A DNA stretch of 64,000 bases, taken from NCBI GenBank assembly GCA_020852515.1, contig JADZAS010000016.1, forward strand, positions 1-64,000. The letters run 5' to 3'. Shown piece by piece: positions 25,866 to 35,341 of this stretch (position 1 is the stretch's first letter; each line of letters starts with the position of its first letter). A model generated the notes under the pieces. That model saw only the letters and a list, made by a program, of their open reading frames with translations, was not told the origin of the DNA and ran no database searches. A program made the position numbers and the translations under genes. Source of the stretch: Phycisphaerales bacterium. Its GTDB lineage: Bacteria; Planctomycetota; Phycisphaerae; Phycisphaerales; UBA5793.

Positions 25866-27249
25866 GGGTGAGCGCCTTTCCAGCGTCCGCCGTCTCCGCG
25901 AACGGCCCTCGCGGCGCCGCGGCGAGCCCCTGCACCACCGCGGTCTTGGCCGCCATCTCTTCGCACTCACGGCTCGGATCCGAATCCGCGACGATCCCCG
26001 CGCCCGCGGCGTATGTCGCCGCCCGGCCTTCGATGGTCATCGTGCGGATGGCGACGTTGAGTGCGATCCGGTCGGCGCCGATGTAGCCGATCGAGCCACA
26101 ATAGGGCCCTCGCGCAAAAGGCTCGAGTTCATCGATGATCTGCATGGCGCGGATCTTGGGCGCTCCGGTGATCGAGCCGGCGGGAAAGACAGCGCCGATG
26201 AGTTCGGGCAGTCGAGTCGACTCGCGCAGACGGCCCTCGATGGTCGCCACGCCGTGGTGCACCGTCGGGTGCGATTCGATCGCCCGCTGCTGCGACACGT
26301 GCACGGAGCCGAATTCGCACACCCGGCCGAGGTCGTTTCGCATGAGATCGACGATCATGTTGAGTTCAGCCTCGTCTTTGTCGCTCTGTTCCAGCGCCGA
26401 GCGCTGCGCCGAAGCCCCCGCCGTGCCCTTGAGTGGACGCGTGATGATGTCGCGGCTGCGTCGATCCACTTCGATGAACAACTCGGGCGACAGCGACAGC
26501 ACCTGCCGGTCTTCAGCGCACTCGATGTAGGCCGAGTACCAGTTCGGCGCTGCCCGCCAGGCTGCCGCGGCCAGTTCGCGGGACCCGACGTTGAGCCGCG
26601 ATACGAACTGGCGCGCGATGTTGGCCTGGAAGATGTCGCCGGCGTGAATGTACTCGATCGTCCGGGCGATAGCCTGTTCGATCTCCACCTGCGACTGCAC
26701 TGGTCGCCATGGCTCGAGCGGGGCCGTGGTACTCGGCAAAGTCGGCTCTCCCAGCGCCAGCGATGCGCGAAGGTTTTCATCGTCGACGGGGGCGCAGCGC
26801 ATCAGATCGGCGCGGTACCACCGATGGCTTGCCGCATCGTGCATGTAGACCACGGGGCACCACATCCACTCGTAGAGCGGCCAGTTTGAGCGCTTGTCGG
26901 CGCGCCGGGCCGAGGCCCGCGGCTCGATCGACTGCCCAAACTCGTAGGACATGTAGCCGATCCACCCGCCGCGCCAAGCCGGCTCGGCCCCGTCCGGGGC
27001 GGCGCGCGGCGCACCGAGGCGCTCGCCGAGCCGCTGCAGATCGATGAGGGGGTTATTGGAAAACCGAGGAGCAGCGTCGCACGCGCCATCGAAGGCCTGC
27101 CAGCAGGTTCGGCCGGCGCGATGGCTGAACACTCCAGCGGGCTGGGCCACCATCGACCAGCGCGACCAGCGCTCATGCAGGCGCCCGGAGTTCAGAACGA
27201 CCAGGGGCTGACTCGCCGGCGCCGCCAGCAGCACGTCAATGACATTCAC
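25858..27249 (-). CDS. pabB: Aminodeoxychorismate synthase component I (chorismate-binding enzyme)
   Basis: 463 residues from a GTG one base after the stop of the GH35-like gene. The N-terminal domain shows WIGYMSYEFGQ; the catalytic half has GDIFQANIARQF, RDIITRPLKGTAG (the Lys typical of PabB rather than the Ala of TrpE), DLMRNDLGRVC and FPAGSITGAPKIRAM (chorismate/Mg site). It converts chorismate plus ammonia into 4-amino-4-deoxychorismate for folate. The glutaminase partner PabA is not in the window. PabB versus an anthranilate-synthase-like enzyme is judged mainly on the Lys motif and on the adjacent Nudix gene. The C-terminal ~20 residues are not conserved. Confidence 0.9.
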   Translation of the reverse strand: MNVIDVLLAAPASQPLVVLNSGRLHERWSRWSMVAQPAGVFSHRAGRTCWQAFDGACDAAPRFSNNPLIDLQRLGERLGAPRAAPDGAEPAWRGGWIGYMSYEFGQSIEPRASARRADKRSNWPLYEWMWCPVVYMHDAASHRWYRADLMRCAPVDDENLRASLALGEPTLPSTTAPLEPWRPVQSQVEIEQAIARTIEYIHAGDIFQANIARQFVSRLNVGSRELAAAAWRAAPNWYSAYIECAEDRQVLSLSPELFIEVDRRSRDIITRPLKGTAGASAQRSALEQSDKDEAELNMIVDLMRNDLGRVCEFGSVHVSQQRAIESHPTVHHGVATIEGRLRESTRLPELIGAVFPAGSITGAPKIRAMQIIDELEPFARGPYCGSIGYIGADRIALNVAIRTMTIEGRAATYAAGAGIVADSDPSRECEEMAAKTAVVQGLAAAPRGPFAETADAGKALTHG

Positions 27250-27250
27250 G

Positions 27251-30001
27251 TCAGAACGCGGAGTCGGCGTAGACGAGTTTGACGTTGGATGGATCGCGGC
27301 CGTGCTCCTCGAAGAGGACGAGTTCGTTCGGCTCGTCGTACTTCACCCAGGACTCCGGCAAATAATAGCGTTCCTGCGGCCCGACCTTCTGGCCCGTGTG
27401 CGTCGCCACGAAGTAGCGACCGATGTTGCGGCCGTTGAGGTAGATCTGCCCCTTGCTCAGGCCATTGGGTTCGACCCACAAAGCCCGCGGCGCCTCCGAG
27501 CACGAGAAGGTCGTGCGATACCACGCCGGCCGCCCGGCGAGCGCCTTCGCTCGAATCTTGTCGTGCAACTTGAACAGGTTCGGCCGCGGTTGCTCCCACT
27601 TCGCAAACGACCACGTCGCCTTGTCAGTGAGCACGGACTTGGAGTCGTAGAAGCGCACGGCGTTTTCGAGTTCCTGCTCGCCGCCTGCGTGGAGCGGCGC
27701 GAGTTGAAACGTGTTGCGGCCCTTGCGCAGCCCGCCGGCTTCATCGAGCACGAGGTGGATCAGCGGCCGGCCCGTCTGGCCGGAGTAGAAGCCGATGCAC
27801 TGGTCGTTGAGCAGGATCAGCGCGGGCGTGTGTGCCCCGCCGATCTCGACGATGAGCGCCGACTTGGTTCGATGTTCGAATGACCACTGCACGTCGTGTC
27901 CGGTGGTCACGTCGCCGTTGTGAAGACCCTCGAGGTAGGGTCGAACGTCAAACGGCCGGCGCGGCGGCGTCGGCACGACCTTGGGCTTGCCCACGCGCTT
28001 GGGCTTGATCTCGTGCAGGTGTTGCGTCAGGCCCTTTCCTTCGTGCATGTCGTTGCCGCCGGCGAAGCGGCCAAGGTTGTCGATCAGCGCCACGAGCGTG
28101 CCGTTGCGGCCGGCCGGCAGCGCGATGTCGGCGATGGCGCCGGTAGCGCCTGGGCCGTAGCCGAGAATTGACTTGAGTTGCCCCTTGACGTAGAGGTGCA
28201 CCCGGTCGCCGGCGCCGGGCGCGAGGATCTTCATCTTGCGGCGGGGCCACTTGTGGTTCACGATGCGAATCAACCCGTAGCCCGAGCCCGCCGCGCACTG
28301 CTCCTGCGTGCTCGGGCCGTCGATCGTGGCGAAGCGGGGCGCTTTGCCCGTGATGTGGTCGTCCATGCCCGCCGACGTCCACTCGGTCATGGTCGCGCGC
28401 GGCGAGCGGCGCGGAGGCGGCTCGGTGGGGATCGCCTCGTGCTCGCCGCTGCCCTGAATGATGAAGTGCTGGCTCCACGCGCCCGCGGGAATGTGTTTGC
28501 CCTGCGAATCGAAGCCTTCGATGCCCACGTAGGCGGTGTCGCCCTTCACGTAGGTGAAGTCGATCGCCTCCTCGTTGCACACGACGATGGTCATGTCCTC
28601 GTGGAACTCGATTGCGGGGGTCTGGCTCGACGGCACTTCGATCTCGATCACGCTGTAATTAATGCTGAGCAGGCCGCGCGAACCGGCCGGACCGTAGAGG
28701 ACGAGCAGGTTCTTGCCGTTGCCCGCGAATGCGTTGAGGTTGGTCCAATCGAGTTTCGCGCGCCCGCCGACGTGGGTATTGAGCAGGCACCACGCCACGG
28801 GCTGCACGCCGAAATGAATGGGCACCGCGCGCCCGTTGGGCAGCAGTATGGTCGTCGAGTCCGATCGCGTGTGGTCGTCGGCGAACACGAAGACGAGCTC
28901 GCCCTGCGCCCCGCCGAGATGCACGACCGAGTACCCGGGGCGACTGACTTTTCGACCGCTCTTTTCAGGCATGACGCCGAGCACGGCGCCGCCGGGCGAA
29001 GGCTGGAGATTGGCGAAGACGCGGGCGAACTGCGACGCAAAGAAGCAGATTTTTCGCACGGCCAGATACGACGGCCTGACGGCGCCCGATTCACCGAGCG
29101 GCGCGCCGCCGTCGTTCGAAGTCGCAACGAATCGATCGGTCGCGCCCGGCAGGCGTGCGCCATCAAAGCCGAAGTTCGTTCCGCCGTGGAATGGGGCGAG
29201 GTTGAACTGCGCTCCGGCCGCGAGCACCTGCGCCAGTTCGTGAATCAGCGTCGGGGGCGCCATCGGAGGCGTCTGCGGCACGTCCCAGCAGTCGACGTGA
29301 CCCGTCCAGTAGTCGCCGACGATGAGCGGCCGGTTCGGCTGAATCGCGCGCAGTTGGCGCAGATTCATCAGCAAGTTCTCGCGACCGCTCCAGGTGTCGA
29401 TCGTTTCTTCGCGGCGCTGCCACAGGTTGTTCGTGTTGACGAGCGGGAGATCGAAATCGTGCTCGCGAATAAAGCGCGCGATTTCGTGCAGGTACGCGTC
29501 CGCCGCTTCCTGATTGCCGCAGTGCCACTCGTGCTCAACCTGCACGAGCACGATCGGCCCGCCGGAGCGGCCGGAAAACGGCGAGAGCACTTTGAGCAGT
29601 TTGCCAAAGTACCGGCTTGAGGCTTCGAGAAACGGAGCAGTGCCCTGGCGCACCTTGAGATCCGGCTCGGCCAGAAGCCAGGAAGGCATCCCGCCGAGAT
29701 CATACTCGCCGCCGATGTACGGGCCGGGACGCAGAATGCACTTGAGCCCATGGTCGCTGATCATCTTCACGAACGCAGCGACGTCGGCCTGATCTTCGAA
29801 GTAGTACTCGCCCTTGCGCGGCTCGTGCAGCGCCCAGGGGCAGCGGACGAGGATCGTGTTCAGACCCGCCGCCGCCGCCATGCGGATGCGGTCAACCCAC
29901 AACGCTCGCGGGATGCGAAAGTAATCGATCGTCCCGCTGACGATCCAAAAGCGGCGTCCATCGATGAGGAGAGATTGCCCATCGTGCGTGACAGTTGCCA
30001 T
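27251..30001 (-). CDS. Glycoside hydrolase family 35-like protein with altered nucleophile position
   Basis: 916 residues from the ATG at 30001, preceded only by a modest GGGAAAAA site. Family 35 features: FRIPRALWVDRIRMAAAAGLNTI, WALHEPRKGEYYFE, LRPGPYIGGEYDLGGMPSWLL and VLVQVEHEW with the likely acid/base E158. At the nucleophile motif, where E-[FY]-[WY]-x-G is expected, the sequence is VGDYWTGHVD, so the Glu is replaced by D230. Downstream are galactose-binding-like beta domains (ALIVEIGGAHTPALILLNDQ; LWVEPNGLSKGQIYLNGRNIGRYF). It has no signal peptide, so it is probably cytoplasmic. A beta-galactosidase or a related exo-glycosidase with changed mechanism is likely. It is divergent from hmgA. 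Confidence 0.82.
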   Translation of the reverse strand: MATVTHDGQSLLIDGRRFWIVSGTIDYFRIPRALWVDRIRMAAAAGLNTILVRCPWALHEPRKGEYYFEDQADVAAFVKMISDHGLKCILRPGPYIGGEYDLGGMPSWLLAEPDLKVRQGTAPFLEASSRYFGKLLKVLSPFSGRSGGPIVLVQVEHEWHCGNQEAADAYLHEIARFIREHDFDLPLVNTNNLWQRREETIDTWSGRENLLMNLRQLRAIQPNRPLIVGDYWTGHVDCWDVPQTPPMAPPTLIHELAQVLAAGAQFNLAPFHGGTNFGFDGARLPGATDRFVATSNDGGAPLGESGAVRPSYLAVRKICFFASQFARVFANLQPSPGGAVLGVMPEKSGRKVSRPGYSVVHLGGAQGELVFVFADDHTRSDSTTILLPNGRAVPIHFGVQPVAWCLLNTHVGGRAKLDWTNLNAFAGNGKNLLVLYGPAGSRGLLSINYSVIEIEVPSSQTPAIEFHEDMTIVVCNEEAIDFTYVKGDTAYVGIEGFDSQGKHIPAGAWSQHFIIQGSGEHEAIPTEPPPRRSPRATMTEWTSAGMDDHITGKAPRFATIDGPSTQEQCAAGSGYGLIRIVNHKWPRRKMKILAPGAGDRVHLYVKGQLKSILGYGPGATGAIADIALPAGRNGTLVALIDNLGRFAGGNDMHEGKGLTQHLHEIKPKRVGKPKVVPTPPRRPFDVRPYLEGLHNGDVTTGHDVQWSFEHRTKSALIVEIGGAHTPALILLNDQCIGFYSGQTGRPLIHLVLDEAGGLRKGRNTFQLAPLHAGGEQELENAVRFYDSKSVLTDKATWSFAKWEQPRPNLFKLHDKIRAKALAGRPAWYRTTFSCSEAPRALWVEPNGLSKGQIYLNGRNIGRYFVATHTGQKVGPQERYYLPESWVKYDEPNELVLFEEHGRDPSNVKLVYADSAF

Positions 30002-30465
30002 AGTTTTTCCCGGATTCGGAGCGTGTTTGGTTTTTGTCTTGGATACCTTCGATCGCCCGCTCTGGAAGAGGATTCCTAAGCCAATTGTTTTCAATGACTT
30101 GTGAACCCGATCGGGCCGCTCTCGACATGAAAGCATAGGCAGCAGATCAAAAAGTCCAGTCTGATTGCGGTTTTTTTCACAAGCGGTCGGGCGAGGTGGA
30201 CGACCGCGATGTTCCGGCAGGCTCCGCCCATGGGGTATCAGCCTGAGATCAGGCGGTAGCGTCAACCCATCCGCGATCGCGGCCGCAAGCCGATGCGCCT
30301 CGCTCCGGTCCCGAAGGTACAGGCAACGGGTTCGGAATCGCCTTGGCGCAATGACCTGCGGCGTAGCGCCCACTTGTGGGCCGGGCTGCTCGACCGGGCG
30401 CGCGAGCAACGCCGTTCGGTATAATTTCGAACTTCAGAAGCACGCTTCAACCCGTGGAGACCGCC
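30002..30465. other. Divergent intergenic region between GH35-like gene and hmgA
   Basis: 464 bases with no supported gene. Noted: a perfect TATAAT reading toward hmgA near the right end, a short palindromic ATTG-TTTT-CAAT element around 30084-30095 that could be an operator, and a run of seven T around 30172. No tRNA, riboswitch or repeat was recognised. Both genes are carbon-catabolic, so separate substrate control from this region is plausible. Confidence 0.5.
30420..30425 (+). promoter_or_regulatory. Candidate -10 element of hmgA
   Basis: A perfect TATAAT hexamer 40 bases before the hmgA start codon. No good -35 match is seen at 17-base spacing, so it may need an activator or act with a non-standard -35 sequence. 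Confidence 0.45.
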
Positions 30466-31743
30466 ATGCCTTTTTACACGCGACTGGGCGAGCTGCCCAA
30501 GGCCCGCCACACGCAGTTCCGCCGCCCTGATGGCGCGCTTTACTCCGAAGAGCTCTTCGGCACAGAGGGCTTCGTCGGGCCGACGTCCACCATGTACCAC
30601 ATCCATCCTCCCACCCAAGTGTCCGGGTGGAAAACGCTCTACTCGACGAAGCCCGAGTACGTCGAGGTGGACACCATGCGCATGCGCCACCTCAAGACGA
30701 TGCCGATGGAGCCCAAGGGCGATCCAGTCACCGGGCGCGTGGTGCTGTTCGGCAATGCCGACTGCGAGATGTCCATCTGCGTGCCCAGGGACCCGATGGA
30801 CTACCACTTCAAGAACGGTCAGGGCGACGAGTGCCTGTTCATCCATTACGGCAGCGGCACACTCTACACGAGTTTCGGCACGCTCAAGTTCGGGCCCAAG
30901 GACTACATCATCATTCCCAAGGGCATCGTGTATCGCATGGTGTTCGATGAACCGAAGAGCAAGGACGAGCCGCACCCGCGATTCCTCTGCATCGAGACCG
31001 CCAACGGATCGCACATCCTCCCGCCGCCGCGCTATCTGAGCAACAAGACGGCGCAGTTTCTTGAGCACGCGCCCTACTGCGAGCGCGACCTGCGCCTGCC
31101 TCAACTGCCGCTGACCTATGACGAGCGCGGCGAGTTCGAAGTGCGCATCAAAGCGCGCGACTGCGTGCATTCGTACACCTACTCGTACCACCCGCTGGAC
31201 ATCGTGGGCTGGGACGGCTGCTACTACCCGTACATTTTCAACATCGACGACTTCGCGCCCATCACGGGCAAACTGCACATGCCCCCGCCGATCCACCAGA
31301 CGTTCGAAGCCCACAACTTCGTCATCTGCTCGTTCTGCCCGCGCCTGCTCGACTGGCACCCCGAAGCGATCCCCGTGCCCTACAACCACAGCAACCTCGA
31401 CTCGGACGAAGTTCTCTACTACGTCGAGGGCAATTACAAGGCGCGCAAGGGGATCGAAGTCGGCTCCATCACGGCGCATCCGCAGGGCATCCCCCACGGC
31501 CCGCACCCCGGCACGGTGGAGAAGAGTCTCGGCGCCAAGTTCACCAACGAACTGGCGGTCATGTGCGATACATTCCGCCCGCTGTTTCCGACCAGAGCGG
31601 CGCTCGATCTCGACGACTCGAAGTACCCCGCCAGCTGGCAGGGCGAGCACTTCTCCACGGGCAGCCGCAACGGCCATCCGGGAGCGAACGCCAACTCGCC
31701 CGACGCGGCGGATGGGAGCGAACCCGTCACGACCTGGACGTGA
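30466..31743 (+). CDS. hmgA: Homogentisate 1,2-dioxygenase
   Basis: 425 residues from the ATG at 30466, with GTGGAGACCGCC ahead. It is a cupin dioxygenase of the usual length. The mononuclear Fe site is visible: NHSNLDSDEVLYYVEG supplies His and Glu and ITAHPQGIPHGPHPG supplies the second His. MYHIHPPTQV and YHPLDIVGWDG are further family blocks. It opens the ring of homogentisate to maleylacetoacetate in tyrosine and phenylalanine breakdown. Fumarylacetoacetase is encoded about 21 kb downstream; the isomerase and HPPD steps are not in this window. The Gly/Asn/Ser-rich C-terminal tail is not conserved. Family confidence is very high. Confidence 0.95.
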   Translation: MPFYTRLGELPKARHTQFRRPDGALYSEELFGTEGFVGPTSTMYHIHPPTQVSGWKTLYSTKPEYVEVDTMRMRHLKTMPMEPKGDPVTGRVVLFGNADCEMSICVPRDPMDYHFKNGQGDECLFIHYGSGTLYTSFGTLKFGPKDYIIIPKGIVYRMVFDEPKSKDEPHPRFLCIETANGSHILPPPRYLSNKTAQFLEHAPYCERDLRLPQLPLTYDERGEFEVRIKARDCVHSYTYSYHPLDIVGWDGCYYPYIFNIDDFAPITGKLHMPPPIHQTFEAHNFVICSFCPRLLDWHPEAIPVPYNHSNLDSDEVLYYVEGNYKARKGIEVGSITAHPQGIPHGPHPGTVEKSLGAKFTNELAVMCDTFRPLFPTRAALDLDDSKYPASWQGEHFSTGSRNGHPGANANSPDAADGSEPVTTWT

Positions 31744-31756
31744 GTCGGCTGGCGGT

Positions 31757-33106
31757 TCAATCGCCGCCGATAGGCGAAGGCAATCGCACGACGTCGATGA
31801 CGCCGCGCAGATGCACACCCGGCGCGACCTGCTCGTGTCGCGCCGCAGCGGCATCGAGAAAGCGATATCCCCCCACCGCCGCCACCCGGCGCTCGTCGAG
31901 CCGGATCCACTGCCGCCGGCTGAATGGCGCTGCCTCGCGAGGCAGCGGCAGCGCGAAGAGGCGTGCGCCGCCGCGCCGGATCATCCGGCCGGTGGTCACG
32001 GAGGCGATGGCGTCGGCGCGGCGCGATTCGCCGCCAAACATGACGATGCTTCCGTCGATCGCATCGACAAAGCACGAAGCCGCTGCGACACCGCCAGTCA
32101 GTTGAAACTCCGGCCCCGGAGTGATGGTCTCGTGCGAATCGAGCCACCACGATGCAGCCAACGACTCGCCAGTCTCGCTGCTCTCCCCGCCGATGAGCAG
32201 GATGCGCCCGTCGGCGTCCGCCGCGGCGCATCCGCGCGCGGTGGCGCTGGGCAGTTGCGTCGACCAGACGCGACTGACCCTCTCCGTAAGATCGACTTCT
32301 TCAACCGTGCCCTCGCCTTCGCCGCCGATGATCAGCACGACGAGCCGGGACGGGTAGGTCGGTTCGTGATGCTCCTTGGGCACAACCACTTTCCGCGGCT
32401 CCATGGTGGCGCCGATGCTCGCGCCGCGAGCCGTCGGAGTCTGGTCGATCGACAACTCCTGCTCGACGATTTCGAATTCGCGTTCTTCCAAGCCATCCGC
32501 CAGCAGGGGCGACGGATCGGGATACACCGTGCGGTTCCAGAGCACGCTGCAGTGATCGCGGCGCGGACGCTGCAGGCGGATGGCCTCAGTGAAAGCGCCG
32601 ACCTGCGGCTCGAAAAGGCGCACCCACGATCCACCAACGACCGCCACGCGGCCGTCGGGCAACAGATGCGCCGTATGTCCAGTGAGCGGTTCGCCGAGCG
32701 AGATAAACTCCGAGCCGGCCATCAGGGGGTGGAACACCTCGGCGCTGGCCAGGGCGGCGGGAGGCGTCGATGCGTCGGGCCGGAGCGAGCCTTGGACGCC
32801 GCCGACGACGAGAATCCGGCCATCGGGGAGCGTCGTCTGCGTATGTCGGGCGCGGGGCTCGGCCAGTTGCGTCCCGATCGGCCGCCAGCCGCGCGATTCG
32901 TGTCGGATCTGAATGGCCGGTGTAGCGTCGAGCTGCCCGTCGAAGCCTCCGCTGATGACGAGCCAGTCGTCGCTCACTCCGGCGCCGGCTTCAAACACCG
33001 GCAGCGGCATTGAGTCAAGCGTGGACCAGCGCAGGGGCAGCGTGGACGGTGGCGAGGACGCGGCCGCCACTTGAGCCAGTGCGCAAAGTGTGATCTGAAT
33101 GAGCAT
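31757..33106 (-). CDS. Secreted kelch-repeat beta-propeller protein
   Basis: 449 residues starting with a signal peptide (MLIQITLCALAQVAAASS). Kelch repeats with the double-Gly mark recur: GILVVGG-type strands in DGRILVVGGVQG, DGRVAVVGGSWV, LVVLIIGGEGEG, DGRILLIGGESSE, GSIVMFGGESRR and ERRVAAVGGYRF, about 50 residues apart, enough for a six- or seven-bladed propeller. These usually bind proteins or carbohydrates; no galactose-oxidase copper ligands were seen. It is probably exported to the periplasm or surface. It is convergent with hmgA (13 bases) and follows the pseudopilin gene on the same strand at 149 bases. Confidence 0.85.
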   Translation of the reverse strand: MLIQITLCALAQVAAASSPPSTLPLRWSTLDSMPLPVFEAGAGVSDDWLVISGGFDGQLDATPAIQIRHESRGWRPIGTQLAEPRARHTQTTLPDGRILVVGGVQGSLRPDASTPPAALASAEVFHPLMAGSEFISLGEPLTGHTAHLLPDGRVAVVGGSWVRLFEPQVGAFTEAIRLQRPRRDHCSVLWNRTVYPDPSPLLADGLEEREFEIVEQELSIDQTPTARGASIGATMEPRKVVVPKEHHEPTYPSRLVVLIIGGEGEGTVEEVDLTERVSRVWSTQLPSATARGCAAADADGRILLIGGESSETGESLAASWWLDSHETITPGPEFQLTGGVAAASCFVDAIDGSIVMFGGESRRADAIASVTTGRMIRRGGARLFALPLPREAAPFSRRQWIRLDERRVAAVGGYRFLDAAAARHEQVAPGVHLRGVIDVVRLPSPIGGD

Positions 33107-33255
33107 ACCGCCGCCGGTGTCGAGTCCATTCCAGCCTGGGCGGCCGAATCGCGGCCGCCGGTATGGTTATCGACCGATGCGGGGCGCGGGTTGACCCGGC
33201 GCCAGCTGAGGGAGTGCCGAACGTTCTGATGGAGGTCCGTCGCGCAGGGCGGAGG

Positions 33256-33900
33256 TCAGTTTCCGCCGCCGTTGCCGCCGCCTCGGAAGGAATTTTCCAT
33301 CCACTGGGTGCGCGTGAACATTTCAGGCGTGCGCGAATCGAGGTGGTGGTCGCCGAAGTAGAAGTTTGCCTTGCTGAGGTGCCGGAAGGCGAAATTCTGG
33401 GCAACATCGACGATTTTGAAGTCGCTGCAGCCGAAGATGATGTCGCGCGAGGTCGAATAGACGGAAAACCGCTCGCCGACGACTCGATAGTACATGCCGT
33501 AGCTGTTCACCTCGGTGCGAACGGCTTCGGGGCAGGTCAGTTTCCAGTAGGCGGGCGGTTCGGGAGCCTGCTGTTCAAGCCGCTGGATGTTGACGGCGCC
33601 CCCGAGGCGGGAATCGCCCTCGACGCGGCGTATCGGCGGCGGGCCGCTGCTGCCGTGGCCTCCGGTCTGCTCTGGCGACGATCCACCGGAACTTGGCAGG
33701 TCGTAAGCCGAAAGGCCCCATGAATCGAGCTTGGAAAGCGGGTCGAAGTGCATCGTGCCGATCTGGCGCAAGTTGTTCATGCACTCGATGTTGCGCGCGC
33801 TCGAACGGCTGCTTGACAGGCTGGGGGTGAGAATGCTCACCAGCAGCGCCGTCAGCGCCATGAGAATCAGCATCTCCAGCAGCGTGAATCCCGCTCGCAC
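33256..33900 (-). CDS. Type II secretion/type IV pilin-like protein with prepilin N-terminus
   Basis: 214 residues from the GTG at 33900, with GGGGGAACTACT in front. VRAGFTLLEMLILMALTALL is a textbook prepilin signal: a short basic leader, cleavage after G4, F as new residue 1, and E5 of the mature chain. The mature head SARNIECMNNLRQIG matches the planctomycete DUF1559/pseudopilin style. The rest is unusual, with a Ser/Gly-rich loop (SSGGSSPEQTGGHGSSGP) and a Gly-rich tail (GGGNGGGN). Planctomycetes encode many such proteins of unknown job. The GTG start is fixed by the short leader. No other pilus genes are nearby. Confidence 0.85.
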   Translation of the reverse strand: MRAGFTLLEMLILMALTALLVSILTPSLSSSRSSARNIECMNNLRQIGTMHFDPLSKLDSWGLSAYDLPSSGGSSPEQTGGHGSSGPPPIRRVEGDSRLGGAVNIQRLEQQAPEPPAYWKLTCPEAVRTEVNSYGMYYRVVGERFSVYSTSRDIIFGCSDFKIVDVAQNFAFRHLSKANFYFGDHHLDSRTPEMFTRTQWMENSFRGGGNGGGN

Positions 33901-34048
33901 AGTAGTTCCCCCTGATCTGGACGCTGAAATATAACCGCAGTTCCGCCCCAACGGAAGTGGAAAAGTGCTTTGGAGGCAATATTTGTGTCGATTTGCCGCA
34001 TATTCTTCACGCTTTCCGGACCTGCGGGCAGGCCCGAAGGGGCGGTTT

Positions 34049-35335
34049 ATGGGACTGAGCGTACTCAAATTCGGCGGGACGTCCGTTGCCAACCCCGATC
34101 TGATCCTCGCCGTCGCCCAGCGCATCGCCGACGTTCGGTCCCAAGGAACCCGGGTGGTCGTGGTCGTCTCGGCCATGGGCCACACTACCGATGAACTCGT
34201 CCGCCTTGGCGACGCGGTGAGCGCCAACCCCCCTCGCCGCGAGGTGGACATGCTCCTCTCGTCGGGCGAACAGGTCTCGATTGCCCTGCTGGCCATGGCG
34301 TTGAATCAACTCGGCGTGCCGGCGATCAGCCACACCGGCGCCCAAGCGGGAATCCGGACGACCGAATCGCACACGCGGGCCAGAATCCAGAGCATCGATA
34401 CGGCCCGCATCATGCGCGAACTCGACGCCGGCCGGGTCGTCATCGTCGCGGGATTCCAGGGCGTGACCGAAGACGGCCAGATCACCACGCTCGGACGCGG
34501 CGGTTCGGACACCACCGCCGTCGCGGTGGCGGCGGCTCTGGCTGCTGATTCCTGTGAGATCTTCACCGACGTGGACGGCGTGTACACGGCCGATCCGCGA
34601 CTCGTGCCTGAAGCGCGGAAACTTGATCGCATCTCGTACGACGAGATGCTTGAACTGGCGGTGCTCGGCGCCGGCGTCATGCACAGCCGGGCTGTGCAGT
34701 TCGGCCAGCGCTACCGCGTGCCCATCCACGTGCGCCACAGCCGCAAGAGCGACCCGGGCACGCTGATCACCGAGGAGAATCCGGAAATGGAAAACGCGTC
34801 GGTCGTCGGATGCGCGCTCAAGGAGAATCTCGGCCGCGTCAGTCTGCGCGACCTGCCCAACAAGCCCGGCGTGGATGCGGCGATCTTCGTCGCGCTGGCG
34901 CAGGCGGACATCAACGTGGACGACATCATTCAGAATGAAGCGTCGAACCACGGCATGAACATGTCCTTCACCGTCGAGCATCGCGACCTGGCGGACATAA
35001 AGCCCGCCATGGAGCGCGTGCTGGCGGAACTCGGCCGCGGCGAACTCTCCATCGACGTTGGCTTGTCGCGCGTCTCAGCCGTCGGCCTGGGGATGCGCAG
35101 CCACACGGGCGTGGCGGCGAAGATGTTCTCGGCTCTGGCCGATGCGGGCATCAACATCTTCAATATCACGACCAGCGAGATCAAGATTTCGTGCATCATC
35201 AATCGCAGCGAAGGCGAGAAGGCGATCAAAGCCGTGCATGCCGCGTTCGGTCTCTCGGGAGATCAATCGCCGGCCGTGGACACGCTCACGCCGGTGGCCG
35301 CAGCGCGCCGCTCCACCGCCAACGCCGCCAAGTGA
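34049..35335 (+). CDS. lysC: Aspartate kinase
   Basis: 428 residues from the ATG at 34049 with GAAGGGG upstream. VLKFGGTSVANPD is the ATP/aspartate signature, TTLGRGGSDTTAVA and FTDVDGVYTADPR complete the kinase domain (residues 1-245). Two ACT domains follow: FVALAQADINVDDIIQNEAS and FSALADAGINIFNITTSEIKIS. It phosphorylates aspartate at the head of the Lys/Thr/Met/DAP pathway, and the ACT pair implies feedback by lysine, threonine or both. It is a single-function enzyme without a fused homoserine dehydrogenase. It is convergent with moeA, six bases apart. The 148-base leader shared with the pseudopilin shows no lysine riboswitch fold that I can see. Confidence 0.96.
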   Translation: MGLSVLKFGGTSVANPDLILAVAQRIADVRSQGTRVVVVVSAMGHTTDELVRLGDAVSANPPRREVDMLLSSGEQVSIALLAMALNQLGVPAISHTGAQAGIRTTESHTRARIQSIDTARIMRELDAGRVVIVAGFQGVTEDGQITTLGRGGSDTTAVAVAAALAADSCEIFTDVDGVYTADPRLVPEARKLDRISYDEMLELAVLGAGVMHSRAVQFGQRYRVPIHVRHSRKSDPGTLITEENPEMENASVVGCALKENLGRVSLRDLPNKPGVDAAIFVALAQADINVDDIIQNEASNHGMNMSFTVEHRDLADIKPAMERVLAELGRGELSIDVGLSRVSAVGLGMRSHTGVAAKMFSALADAGINIFNITTSEIKISCIINRSEGEKAIKAVHAAFGLSGDQSPAVDTLTPVAAARRSTANAAK

Positions 35336-35341
35336 CCGTGC

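Noticed and set aside
28178-29620. Long plus-strand open frame of 480 codons
   Set aside because: It lies fully antisense to the GH35-like gene, is rich in Arg/Ala/Gly/Val/His as GC-rich shadows are, and has no ribosome-binding site or motif.
33901-34048. Possible lysine riboswitch ahead of lysC
   Set aside because: The region is short, shared with the divergent pseudopilin, and shows none of the conserved L-box helices.
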